43,823 nucleotides of DNA, from positions 1-43,823 of the forward strand of contig JBOGFJ010000089.1 in the NCBI GenBank assembly GCA_050743385.1. Direction: 5' to 3'. Position 1 is the first letter of the stretch, and each line of letters opens with the position of its first letter. Origin of the DNA: JACDBD01 sp050743385 (GTDB lineage Bacteria > Actinomycetota > Acidimicrobiia > IMCC26256 > JACDBD01). This document shows positions 28,672 through 36,269 of the stretch, piece by piece. The notes under the pieces were generated by a model. That model saw only the letters and a program-made list of their open reading frames with translations, searched no databases and was not told where the DNA came from. The translations under genes were made by a program, and so were the position numbers.

Positions 28672-29048
28672 CGGCGCGCCAACTCCAACCCCAGCACGAC
28701 CCACCCGAGAAACACCGCCGCCCGGAGCGGATCGTGGGCGTCGGCGGCATCGAGCATCGAGCTGATCGTCGGGTGCTCGGCCCGCGGGGACTGGAGGTAC
28801 GTGGCCAGTTGCCATCCGAATGCCGCGACGGCAAGGCCGGCCCACGCCAGGTACCCACGCCGCGGACGGTCCCGGCCGGCGCGCGGTGATCGCTCCGCCC
28901 GCAGCGCGACGATCAGCACGTACGCGGCGCCGGTCCCCGTGATTGCCAGGGCGGGCCAGGTGAAGGAGCGGGTGGTCCCCGCGAGCGACGCGGCACCGAC
29001 GAGTGCCGCTGCGGCAGCGATCGCGCGGGCGGAGAGCCGTTCTCGCAC
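28668..29048 (-). CDS. Hypothetical membrane protein, 126 residues
   Basis: It starts at a GTG at 29048 (VRERLSARAIAAAAALVGAA) and has four probable membrane helices: ARAIAAAAALVGAASLAG, WPALAITGTGAAYVLIVALR, YLAWAGLAVAAFGWQLATYLQ and PLRAAVFLGWVVLGLELA. The longer open frame upstream is antisense to the oligoribonuclease gene. No family is recognised. It is the first gene of a tightly coupled minus-strand operon (membrane protein, DUF6186-like, acyl-CoA synthetase, GNAT) and shares a 44-base promoter gap with divergent orn. Confidence 0.75.
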   Translation of the reverse strand: MRERLSARAIAAAAALVGAASLAGTTRSFTWPALAITGTGAAYVLIVALRAERSPRAGRDRPRRGYLAWAGLAVAAFGWQLATYLQSPRAEHPTISSMLDAADAHDPLRAAVFLGWVVLGLELARR

Positions 29049-29080
29049 CCGACCAGCATGGCCGCGGTGACCGCGATCGG

Positions 29081-29086
29081 TAGGGT
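29081..29086 (+). promoter_or_regulatory. -10 box (TAGGGT) of leaderless orn
   Basis: TAGGGT fits the TANNNT -10 core and is followed after 6 bases by the orn GTG at 29093, so the transcript should begin with the start codon. Confidence 0.45.
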
Positions 29087-29092
29087 GACGCC

Positions 29093-29670
<578 letters not shown>

Positions 29671-29674
<4 letters not shown>

Positions 29675-29699
29675 CAGACATATAACGATCCGGCAATAT
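29671..29699 (+). promoter_or_regulatory. Sigma-70-type promoter of the ArsR/SRPBCC operon, leaderless
   Basis: TTGACA (29671-29676), a perfect -35, is followed by 17 bases and then CAATAT (29694-29699) as -10; the GTG at 29706 comes 6 bases later. The region between is AT-rich (CATATAAC and GCAATATA), which would also suit an ArsR-type repressor site, giving autoregulation. The -35 overlaps the orn stop codon. Confidence 0.6.
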
Positions 29700-29705
29700 A
29701 GGGCC

Positions 29706-30047
29706 GTGGCCCCCACGACCACGACCTTCGAGGTCCTCGCCGAGCCCACCCGGCGCCGCATCCTCGACCTGCTGCAGCCGGGCGAGCAGTCGGTGGGCGA
29801 GCTCGTCGGCCGGCTCGGGCTGAGCCAGCCCGGTGTCTCGAAGCACCTACGAGTCCTGCGCGACGCCGGCCTGGTGTCGGTGCGTCGCGACGCCCAGCGC
29901 CGCTGGTACCGGGTCCGCCCCGAGCCGCTGGCGGAGGTCGACGCTTGGCTCGAGCCCTACCGCCGGTTCTGGACCGAGCGCCTCGACGCCCTGGAGCGCC
30001 ACCTCGACGAGAGTCCCGACCCCGACGAGAAGGAGGACCGACCGTGA
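29706..30047 (+). CDS. ArsR family transcriptional regulator
   Basis: A 113-residue winged-helix repressor: FEVLAEPTRRRILDLLQPGEQSVGELVGRLGLSQPGVSKHLRVLRDAGLVSVRRDAQRRWYRVRPEPLAEVDAWLEPYRRFW. It has no metal-binding Cys in the recognition helix region, so it belongs to the non-metal ArsR group that is usually paired with an SRPBCC-fold protein. The GTG at 29706 is chosen because of the promoter 6 bases upstream; the longer frame overlaps orn. Its stop overlaps the start of the downstream SRPBCC gene (GTGA). Confidence 0.93.
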   Translation: MAPTTTTFEVLAEPTRRRILDLLQPGEQSVGELVGRLGLSQPGVSKHLRVLRDAGLVSVRRDAQRRWYRVRPEPLAEVDAWLEPYRRFWTERLDALERHLDESPDPDEKEDRP

Positions 30048-30610
30048 GCGAAGCCCCGCTGATGCGAACAGACGGAACCCTGGAGGAGATCGACGGCCGG
30101 TACGTGCTGCGGTTCGAGCGCCGCTACGCCCATCCGGTCGAGCGGGTGTGGAACGCCCTCACCCGACCCGAGCAGGTGAGCCAGTGGTTCGGCGGTGAGA
30201 GCGAGATCCAGCTCGAGCTCGCCGAGGGCGGGCGCTACGAGACCAAGACCACCGGCCCGCCCGACCTCGTCGAGGCGATCGTCCGAGAGGCGGGCCAAGA
30301 CGCGCTGGAGACACGCGACACCGTGCTCCGGGTGGAGCCACCCCGGGTCTTCGAGCACACGTTCGGCGGCGACCCGGGCTCGATCGCGCGGTGGGAGCTC
30401 GAACCGGACGGTGACGGCTGTCGCTTGCGGCTCACCCATACCGAGCCAGCCGGGTTCGATGCTGCCAACGCCCCTCGCGATCTCGGCGGTTGGCACACGC
30501 TCCTCGACCTCATGGAACAGGGGCTCGCCGGTCAACCTGTCGAGTGGACTGCAGAGCACTGGGAGGAGCACCGCGACCGCTACGCCGCGACGCTCGGCTC
30601 AGCTCAGTAG
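30044..30610 (+). CDS. SRPBCC family protein (AHSA1-like)
   Basis: A 188-residue START/Bet v1-fold protein. The family pattern is YVLRFERRYAHPVERVWNALTRPEQVSQWFGGESEIQLELAEGGRYET in the first half and RWELEPDGDGCRLRLTHTEPAGFDAANAPRDLGGWHTLLDLMEQGLAG in the second, as in AHSA1/ArsR-partner proteins, which hold a hydrophobic ligand. The ligand is unknown. It is translated with the ArsR regulator through the GTGA overlap, and its last 12 bases overlap the convergent aminotransferase gene. Confidence 0.92.
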   Translation: MSEAPLMRTDGTLEEIDGRYVLRFERRYAHPVERVWNALTRPEQVSQWFGGESEIQLELAEGGRYETKTTGPPDLVEAIVREAGQDALETRDTVLRVEPPRVFEHTFGGDPGSIARWELEPDGDGCRLRLTHTEPAGFDAANAPRDLGGWHTLLDLMEQGLAGQPVEWTAEHWEEHRDRYAATLGSAQ

Positions 30611-31696
30611 CTCGCGCAGGGCGCCCAGCAGCGTCGTGACCGACCGGTCGCGGGCCGAGTGGCCCATGAGGCCGACGCGCCAGGCCTTGCCCGCGAACTC
30701 GCCCAGCCCGCCGCCGACCTCGATGCCGTGACCCTCGAGCAGGCCCTTGCGCAGGGCGGCGTCGTCGGCGCCTTCGGGCAGCCACGTCGACGTGAGCTCG
30801 GGGAGGCGGTGCCCCTCCTGGGCGATCAGACGGAACCCGAGCTCGGGAAGCTCGCGCTGGAGCCGCTCCCCGACCCGGCGGTGGCGGTCCCACGCCGCCT
30901 CGAGCCCCTCGTCGAGGAGCGCACCCAGGCCCGCGTGCAGCGAGTAGATCATCGAGATGGGAGCGGTGTGGTGGTACACGCGGGCGCCGCTGCCCACGTA
31001 GGAGCCGATGAGCCCGAGGTCGAGGTACCACGACTGCGGTGGTGTCGCGCGGTCGCGCACCCGCTCGACGGCCCGCGCCGAGAAGGTCGCCGGCGCCAAT
31101 CCGGGTGGAACACCGAGGCACTTCTGGGTACCCGAGTAACAGGCATCGATGCCCCATCCGTCGACCTCGACGGGGATCCCGCCGAGTGACGTCACCGTGT
31201 CGACGACGAGCAGCGTGTCGGTGTCTTGGAGCGCGCGCAGCGGGGCGACCTCGTTGCGCACGCCGGTCGAGGTCTCGGCGTGCACGACCGCGAGCACCCG
31301 GGCGTCGGGGTGCTGCCGCTGGGCGTCGAGCAGCGCTTGTGGATCGATGGCACGCCCCCACTGCGCGTCGACGCGCACGATCTCGGCACCACCGCGACGG
31401 GCGACCTCGCACATGCGGTCGCCGAACACGCCGTTGACGCCGACGATCGCCGTCTCGCCCGGCTCGAGCAGGTTGACGAAGCACGTCTCCATGCCGGCCG
31501 AGCCGGTGGCGCTGATCGGGAACGTCAGGTCGTTCTGCGTGCGGAAGACCCGGCGAAGCCGCTCGTTCGTGTCGTCGAGGAGCATCAGGAACTCGGGATC
31601 GAGGTGCCCGAGCATCGGCCGCCCGAGCGCCGCCACGGCCTCCGGGTAGGGGTTCGACGGCCCGGGGCCGAGCAGCAGTCGGTCGGTCAGCGGCAC
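30599..31696 (-). CDS. PLP-dependent aminotransferase, alanine/serine-glyoxylate type
   Basis: A 365-residue class-V aminotransferase: MPLTDRLLLGPGPSNPYPEAVAALGRPMLGHLDPEF, then the nucleotide-like PLP phosphate site in ATGSAGMETCFVNLLEPGE, HAETSTGVRN, VVDTVTSLGGIPVEVD for the PLP-binding Asp, and SGTQKCLGVPPGLAPATF with the Schiff-base Lys in TQKCLG. It should transfer an amino group to glyoxylate or pyruvate. The gene points at the SRPBCC gene and the two overlap by 12 bases. Confidence 0.93.
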   Translation of the reverse strand: MPLTDRLLLGPGPSNPYPEAVAALGRPMLGHLDPEFLMLLDDTNERLRRVFRTQNDLTFPISATGSAGMETCFVNLLEPGETAIVGVNGVFGDRMCEVARRGGAEIVRVDAQWGRAIDPQALLDAQRQHPDARVLAVVHAETSTGVRNEVAPLRALQDTDTLLVVDTVTSLGGIPVEVDGWGIDACYSGTQKCLGVPPGLAPATFSARAVERVRDRATPPQSWYLDLGLIGSYVGSGARVYHHTAPISMIYSLHAGLGALLDEGLEAAWDRHRRVGERLQRELPELGFRLIAQEGHRLPELTSTWLPEGADDAALRKGLLEGHGIEVGGGLGEFAGKAWRVGLMGHSARDRSVTTLLGALRELLS

Positions 31697-31749
31697 GGGC
31701 GCATCGTAGTGAGGCGGGCCCCGCCCCTCACTCCGGGATGGCAGCCCGG

Positions 31750-32124
31750 CTAGACGGATGCGGCGAGCAGCGGGGTCCAGCGGCCGAAGAGGAACCGCAC
31801 CTCGTCGTCGACGTCGGGCCCGGCCACCATGGCGCGCGCCAGCTCGGCGGCGGCGCGAGCGACGTGGGTGACCTCGGCATCGGGAAGCGCGATGCAGTGC
31901 GCCTCGGCGGCGCGCAGCACCGCATGGCTGGCGTCGGAAGCGGCGTGAGCCGCGACCCGGGTGCGATGCGCCCGGCGCAACGTCCGGTCGATCGTGATCG
32001 TGATCCGCCAGGCGTCGACCTCGTCCGCGGCCGACTCGGAGCGCGGGTGCAGCGCGCCTCCGACCTCGTGCAGGTCGGCGGCGGTCATGCGGCCGAGAGC
32101 GACGATGAAGTCCTTGATCTCCAT
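31750..32124 (-). CDS. Conserved hypothetical protein, about 124 residues
   Basis: The frame from the ATG at 32124 reads MEIKDFIVALGRMTAADLHEVGGALHPRSE, then DAWRITITIDRTLRRAHRTRVAAHAASDASHAVLRAAEAHCIALPDAEVTHVARAAAELARAMVAGPDVDDEVRFLFGRWTPLL. It is mostly helical, with no signal peptide or membrane helix. I know no family. A second ATG 18 bases upstream (32142) is possible. A palindrome of GGGGA and TCCCC lies at 32160-32171, upstream of the gene and downstream of ppx. Confidence 0.6.
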   Translation of the reverse strand: MEIKDFIVALGRMTAADLHEVGGALHPRSESAADEVDAWRITITIDRTLRRAHRTRVAAHAASDASHAVLRAAEAHCIALPDAEVTHVARAAAELARAMVAGPDVDDEVRFLFGRWTPLLAASV

Positions 32125-32227
32125 TCTTCGTATTCTCAGCACATCCGCCGCGCGAAGAAGGGGATTTCCCCCCGTTCTCGCCGGGACGGATGGGGATCGC
32201 GCGCAGGCTCGCGGCCGCGAATCGGAC

Positions 32228-33157
32228 TTATCGTGCGAGGCTGCGCACGAGGCCGTCGAGGATGTCGGCCTCCGACACGAGCACCTCGTCGAATCCGAGC
32301 ACGCGCAGGATCGTCACCAGCACGACCGCGCCGCCGACGATGACGTCGACGCGGCCAGGCTCGAGGCCGGGATTGTGGCGGCGCTCCGCGGCCGGCTCGG
32401 TCGCGAGCGTGCGGAACACGTCCTCGGCCGCCTCCTTCGTGAGGCGGAAGTGGTGGATCTTGTCGGGGTCGTACTCGGGGAGCCCGAGCTCGACGGCGGC
32501 GACGGTCGTCACCGTGCCGGCCAGCCCGACGAGCGTCGCCGCCTCCCGCACCGCCGGCAGGTCACGGTCGACGTCGGCGAGGTGGTCGCGCACGACGGCC
32601 ACGGCCTCCGACAGCTCTTCGGGCGCGGGCGGATCGGAGTGCAGGAGCTGCTCGCTGAGCCGGACGCAGCCGATGTCGACGGAGATCTGGCCCGCGGGCT
32701 CGGTGTCACCGACGACGAACTCCGTCGAGCCGCCCCCGATGTCGACCACGAGATAGGGGGCGGGTTCGGAGAGGCCGCTGGTGGCACCCAGGAACGACAG
32801 GCGCGCCTCCTCGTCTCCGCTCAAGAGCTCGGGCGCCTCTCCGAGGACGGCGGTCGCGAGGCCGAAGAAGTCGTCACGGTTGCCGGCGTCGCGTGCTGCG
32901 CTGCTGGCCGTGACGCGCAACCGCTCGACGCCGAGCTCGTCGAGCGCGCCCCGGTACTCGCGTAGCACGGCGACGGTGCGCTCGATCGCTTCCGGGTGAA
33001 GGCGGTGGGTGGCGTCGACACCTTGGCCGAGCCGAGTGATGCGCATCCGCCGGTCGAGGGGCGTGAGACGAGCGTGGTTGCCCGCCCCGTCGACATCGGC
33101 GACGAGCAGACGCGTCGAGTTCGTCCCGATGTCGACGCCGGCAAGGCGGGGACTCAC
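32228..33157 (-). CDS. ppx: Ppx/GppA phosphatase family protein (exopolyphosphatase)
   Basis: A 309-residue ASKHA-fold phosphatase. Motifs are LAGVDIGTNSTRLLVADVD (phosphate 1), TASSAARDAGNRDDF, LLSGDEEARLSFLGA, LVVDIGGGSTEFVVG (phosphate 2) and LVGLAGTVTTVAAVELGL. It hydrolyses polyphosphate or pppGpp. The GTG at 33157 is chosen because it overlaps the stop of DUF501 (GTGA); the longer start at 33184 would give a Arg/Gly-rich leader. The neighbouring DUF501, FtsB-like and enolase genes make up the usual actinobacterial cluster. Confidence 0.94.
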   Translation of the reverse strand: MSPRLAGVDIGTNSTRLLVADVDGAGNHARLTPLDRRMRITRLGQGVDATHRLHPEAIERTVAVLREYRGALDELGVERLRVTASSAARDAGNRDDFFGLATAVLGEAPELLSGDEEARLSFLGATSGLSEPAPYLVVDIGGGSTEFVVGDTEPAGQISVDIGCVRLSEQLLHSDPPAPEELSEAVAVVRDHLADVDRDLPAVREAATLVGLAGTVTTVAAVELGLPEYDPDKIHHFRLTKEAAEDVFRTLATEPAAERRHNPGLEPGRVDVIVGGAVVLVTILRVLGFDEVLVSEADILDGLVRSLAR

Positions 33158-33612
33158 GCGCCCGGCACCTCGTCGAGCCGGCACTGCACCCAGTGGCCGA
33201 CGGGATCGTCACCGCCGGCGAGGAAATAGGCATAGTGCGCGTGCAGGCACTTGACCCCGGTACGGGTGCCGCCCACACCGCCGTGGGGCCGGGGGCCGTC
33301 GTGATCGGGCGGAAGAGCGGCGTCGCGCTCGGCGGCATAGGCGCGGTGGGCGGCGGTGAGCGCCGACGAGTCGACTTCGCGCTCCGCCCGCCGCACTCCG
33401 CCTCCCGCCTCGACACGGGAAACCGCGACCGACAGCTCGGCGTCGACCAGCCAGTAGCGCGTCGGCATCGGCGTGCCGTCGTCGAGCAGCGGGGCGTTGC
33501 GGATCACCACCGGGCGACCGCCCTCGCCCCGGACGACCACCTCGAACGCAGCCCGGGGCTCGCGGCCGAGCAGCTCGGTGAGCGCGGCGACGTCGCCGTG
33601 TGCGTGGGCCAT
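33154..33612 (-). CDS. DUF501 domain protein
   Basis: A 152-residue actinobacterial protein of the DUF501 family: VAALTELLGREPRAAFEVVVRGEGGRPVVIRNAPLLDDGTPMPTRYWLVDAELSVAVSRVEAGGGVRRAEREV, with the Cys/His end GVGGTRTGVKCLHAHYAYFLAGGDDPVGHWVQ. KCLHAHYA and the following GDDPVG are the conserved core. The function is unknown; it is nearly always beside eno, the FtsB-like gene and ppx. The ATG at 33612 is preceded by a GTG (33615) that could also be used. The 84 bases before it are the gap to the FtsB-like gene. Confidence 0.92.
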   Translation of the reverse strand: MAHAHGDVAALTELLGREPRAAFEVVVRGEGGRPVVIRNAPLLDDGTPMPTRYWLVDAELSVAVSRVEAGGGVRRAEREVDSSALTAAHRAYAAERDAALPPDHDGPRPHGGVGGTRTGVKCLHAHYAYFLAGGDDPVGHWVQCRLDEVPGA

Positions 33613-33699
33613 CACCTGGCTCCGTCGCTCGCCCCCGGGGTACCCGGGGCCGTCCGTCCGGGAACGCTCCTCCGCACGATGTTGCAGTCTACGGAGCCC

Positions 33700-34083
33700 T
33701 CAGGGCGTGTCCTGGGGGACGGACCCGCCCGGTGCGGTCGAGGGCGGCGCCGCCTCGACCACGGCGTAGGGCGTCTCGCCCGGGCGCACGAGGTTGTACT
33801 GCTCGCGCGCGATCCGCTCGACCTCGGCGTCACTCTGGAGCAGCTCGGCCTCCTCGGCCAGCCGCGCGTTCTGCTCCCTGAGCAGCTCGAGCTTCTCGCG
33901 CACCTTGTTCGTGTCCTCCCGTTGCGCGAGCAGCGTACGGATCGGGAACACGAACACGAACAGGAAGGCGATGAAGACCAGCATCATCAGCACGAGGCGC
34001 ACCACCGCCCGGCGGTGGCGTACCTCCGGACTCGGCTTGCGCCGGCCGGTGGTCGGGCGCCGGCCGGGGCGACGCTCAGGCAC
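33700..34083 (-). CDS. FtsB/DivIC-like septum formation initiator
   Basis: A 127-residue cell-division protein. Residues 1-26 are basic and cytoplasmic (RRPGRRPTTGRRKPSPEVRHRR), residues 27-48 a membrane helix (VVRLVLMMLVFIAFLFVFVF), residues 50-85 a coiled coil (REDTNKVREKLELLREQNARLAEEAELLQSD) and residues 86-105 the conserved AEVERIAREQYNLVRPGETPYAV that contacts FtsL and FtsQ in other bacteria. The tail is Pro/Ser-rich. It starts at a GTG that overlaps the last 8 bases of eno, so both are translated together. Confidence 0.9.
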   Translation of the reverse strand: MPERRPGRRPTTGRRKPSPEVRHRRAVVRLVLMMLVFIAFLFVFVFPIRTLLAQREDTNKVREKLELLREQNARLAEEAELLQSDAEVERIAREQYNLVRPGETPYAVVEAAPPSTAPGGSVPQDTP

Positions 34084-35377
34084 GGGAGCCTCCGTGCGCG
34101 AAGGCGGCCGGGCCCGGGTAGGCGGCAGTCGGACCCAGGTCCTCCTCGATCCGGAGCAGCTGGTTGTACTTGGCCGTCCGGTCGCTGCGCGCCGGGGCCC
34201 CGGCCTTGATCAGGCCGCAGTTGGTCGCGACGGCGAGGTCGGCGATGGTCGCGTCTTCGGTCTCGCCGCTGCGGTGCGACATCACCGATGTGTAGCCGTG
34301 CCGGGCAGCCAGTTGCATCGTGTCGAGCGTCTCGCTGAGCGTGCCGATCTGGTTGACCTTCACCAGGATCGAGTTGGCGACGCCTCGGTCGATGCCCTGG
34401 CGCAGCCGCTCGACGTTCGTCACGAACAGGTCGTCGCCGACGAGCTGCACCCGGTCGCCGATCGAGCGCGTGAGCGCGAGCCAGCCGTCCCAGTCGTCCT
34501 CGGCCATGCCGTCCTCGATGGAGACGACCGGGTAGTGGTCACACAGGCTCGTCAGCCAGTCGGCCCACTCGGCGGGCGTGAACGACGCACCCTCGCCGGC
34601 GAGCGCGTAGCGACCATCGTCGAAGAGCTCGCTGGCGGCAACGTCGAGCGCGAGCGCGATCTCGTCCCCGGGCCGGTAGCCCGCCGCCTCGATCGCGGTG
34701 AGGAGGAGCCGCACGGCCTCCTCGTTCGACGGCAGATCGGGGGCGAAGCCGCCCTCGTCGCCGAGTGCGGTGGCCAGGCCACGCTCGTGCAGCAGGGCCC
34801 GCAGCGCGTGGTACGTCTCCGTACCCCAGCGCAGGGCCTCCGAGAAGGCGGCCGCGCCTACCGGCGCGAGCATGAACTCCTGCACGTCGACGTTGCTGTC
34901 GGCGTGGGCTCCGCCGTTGAGCACGTTCATCAGCGGCACGGGCAGCACGTGGGCGTTGGCGCCGCCGACGTAGCGGTACAGGGGCAGCTCGCTCTCGACC
35001 GCGGCGGCCTTGGCGGCGGCGAGCGACACGCCGAGGATGGCGTTGGCGCCCAGGCGTGACTTGCCGTCGGTGCCGTCGAGCGTGATCAGCTCCTCGTCGA
35101 CGGCCCGCTGGTCGAGCGCCTCCACCCCGATGATCGTCTCGGCGATCTCGGTGGTGACGTGCTCGATCGCTCGGCGGACGCCCTTGCCGGCGTATCGGTC
35201 GCCCCCGTCGCGCAGCTCGAGCGCCTCGTGCACACCGGTGCTGGCACCACTGGGTACTGCGGCGCGGCCGCGCGCGCCCGAGATCAGCTCGATCTCGACC
35301 TCGACGGTGGGGTTGCCGCGGGAGTCGAGGACCTCCCGGGCGGCGACCTCGGCGATGCTGCTCAACAGGCGCTCCAA
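34076..35377 (-). CDS. eno: Enolase (phosphopyruvate hydratase)
   Basis: A 433-residue glycolytic enzyme converting 2-phosphoglycerate to phosphoenolpyruvate. Motifs: AREVLDSRGNPTVEVEI, SGASTGVHEALELRDG, NVLNGGAHADSNVDVQEFM, ALGDEGGFAPDL, SIEDGMAEDDW, LVGDDLFVTN, ILVKVNQIGTLSE and SHRSGETEDATIADLAV, covering the Mg ligands and catalytic Lys/His loop. I take the TTG at 35377 as start: a strong GGAGGGG lies 8 bases upstream and the first residues MERLLSSIAEV reach the family start smoothly. The gene overlaps the FtsB-like gene by 8 bases. Confidence 0.97.
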   Translation of the reverse strand: MERLLSSIAEVAAREVLDSRGNPTVEVEIELISGARGRAAVPSGASTGVHEALELRDGGDRYAGKGVRRAIEHVTTEIAETIIGVEALDQRAVDEELITLDGTDGKSRLGANAILGVSLAAAKAAAVESELPLYRYVGGANAHVLPVPLMNVLNGGAHADSNVDVQEFMLAPVGAAAFSEALRWGTETYHALRALLHERGLATALGDEGGFAPDLPSNEEAVRLLLTAIEAAGYRPGDEIALALDVAASELFDDGRYALAGEGASFTPAEWADWLTSLCDHYPVVSIEDGMAEDDWDGWLALTRSIGDRVQLVGDDLFVTNVERLRQGIDRGVANSILVKVNQIGTLSETLDTMQLAARHGYTSVMSHRSGETEDATIADLAVATNCGLIKAGAPARSDRTAKYNQLLRIEEDLGPTAAYPGPAAFAHGGSRA

Positions 35378-35479
35378 CGGCAGGGCCCCTCCGCCCCCGG
35401 GCCGCTGGTTGCCGGTGTTGTTGATGTGGTTGGGGTGACGAAACTATCCCATTGAGCCGGGGGGTGGAAGCACACCCCG

Positions 35480-35485
35480 TATGCT
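35480..35485 (+). promoter_or_regulatory. -10 box (TATGCT) of the broken acyltransferase gene
   Basis: TATGCT fits TANNNT and ends 6 bases before the GTG at 35492, the same spacing as at the other leaderless genes here. It suggests the remnant once had a working promoter. Confidence 0.4.
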
Positions 35486-35491
35486 GCCGCG

Positions 35492-35655
35492 GTGCGGCGG
35501 GTCATCGACAGGCTGCTCGGGGGGTGGCGCTCCTCGCCATCCGCGGTCTCTTCCGCACGGTGGAGCTCGCCGATCTTGCCCATCGCCACCGCCGTCGTCG
35601 GGGTCGGCCGGTCCTCGTCGTCGCCCACCACTGCAACGGCTTCGTCGACCACGAG
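35492..35655 (+). pseudogene. Truncated and frameshifted PlsC-like acyltransferase
   Basis: The GTG at 35492 begins VRRVIDRLLGG, then a run of six G (35519-35524) shifts the frame and the other frame continues VALLAIRGLFRTVELADLAH, then RRRGRPVLVVAHHCNGFVD. RGLFRTVE, RPVLVVAHH and the HxxNGFVD box are the start of a 1-acylglycerol-phosphate or related acyltransferase (intact forms read NHxNGFVDP). Similarity ends at about 35650, shortly before the palindrome at 35667. The rest of the domain, with its FPEG motif, is absent. The 345-base gap between eno and the ceramidase-like gene therefore holds a dead gene plus a repeat. Confidence 0.55.
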
Positions 35656-35666
35656 GGACCGCCGGT

Positions 35667-35714
35667 GACTCGAGGCCGTGGGGTCCGGAATCCGGACCCG
35701 TGGGCCTCGAGTCT
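35667..35714. repeat. Dispersed palindrome A, copy 2
   Basis: A 48-base inverted repeat. GACTCGAGGCC and GGTCCGG on one side pair with CCGGACC and GGCCTCGAG on the other, around an AAT loop. The minus strand of the element at 6604-6657 shares both arms, including the unpaired GTGG spacing, and only the loop bases differ. This copy lies 9 bases before the GTG of the ceramidase-like gene and just after the truncated acyltransferase. Confidence 0.75.
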
Positions 35715-35723
35715 GGGGCGGTC

Positions 35724-36269
35724 GTGAGCGCGCAGCCGCACCCGGCCGCCGGAGATTGCGAGCGGCTGGGAGATGGGTTCCTCGCGCAGCCCGTCAACGC
35801 GCTCTCGAGCCTGGCGTACGTGGCGGTCGGCGCCGAGCTCATGGTGCGGGGCTGGCAGCAGCGATCACGGGGATGGTCGAGCGTCGCGCTCGCCGCGTTC
35901 GGAGCGCTCGTCGCGGTCGAGGGAGTGGGCAGCGTGGGCTTCCACGGTCCCGGAGACGGCGTGTCCCACCGCCTCCACGACGCCGCCATCGGCGGGACCC
36001 TCGCGTTCGTCGCCGCGACCGAGGTGGTGGCGCTCGTGCGCCGGCCCCGACGGCGCCGGACGCGCCGCCGACTCGCGGTCGCGGGCGCGCTGCTCGCGGC
36101 CGCGACGGTCGTCAACCTGCTCTCTCGCACCGGCGATCCGTTGTGTCGACCCGACAGCCTCCTCCAAGGCCATGCCGCCTGGCACGTCCTCACTGCCGGG
36201 GCACTCCGCGAGTGGGCCCTCGCCGCGTTCACCGACGCATCGGGCGATCAGGAGGTCCAGAGCTCGTGA
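35724..36269 (+). CDS. Ceramidase-like (CREST family) membrane protein
   Basis: A 181-residue polytopic membrane protein. DCERLGDGFLAQPVNALSSLAYVAVGAELM at the N-terminus, GVGSVGFHGPGDGVSHRLHDAAIGG in the middle and LLQGHAAWHVLTAGALREW at the end carry the Ser/Asp/His residues that make the zinc hydrolase site of alkaline ceramidases and CREST proteins. About five to six hydrophobic segments are visible. The substrate is probably a lipid amide, untested. It starts at a GTG at 35724 close to palindrome A, and its last 22 bases overlap the 3' end of mazG on the opposite strand. Another hydrolase role is possible. Confidence 0.75.
   Translation: MSAQPHPAAGDCERLGDGFLAQPVNALSSLAYVAVGAELMVRGWQQRSRGWSSVALAAFGALVAVEGVGSVGFHGPGDGVSHRLHDAAIGGTLAFVAATEVVALVRRPRRRRTRRRLAVAGALLAAATVVNLLSRTGDPLCRPDSLLQGHAAWHVLTAGALREWALAAFTDASGDQEVQSS

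Noticed and set aside
27389..28765. A long plus-strand frame across the acyl-CoA synthetase
   Set aside because: It is antisense to a well-supported enzyme and has the low-complexity look of a high-GC shadow frame.
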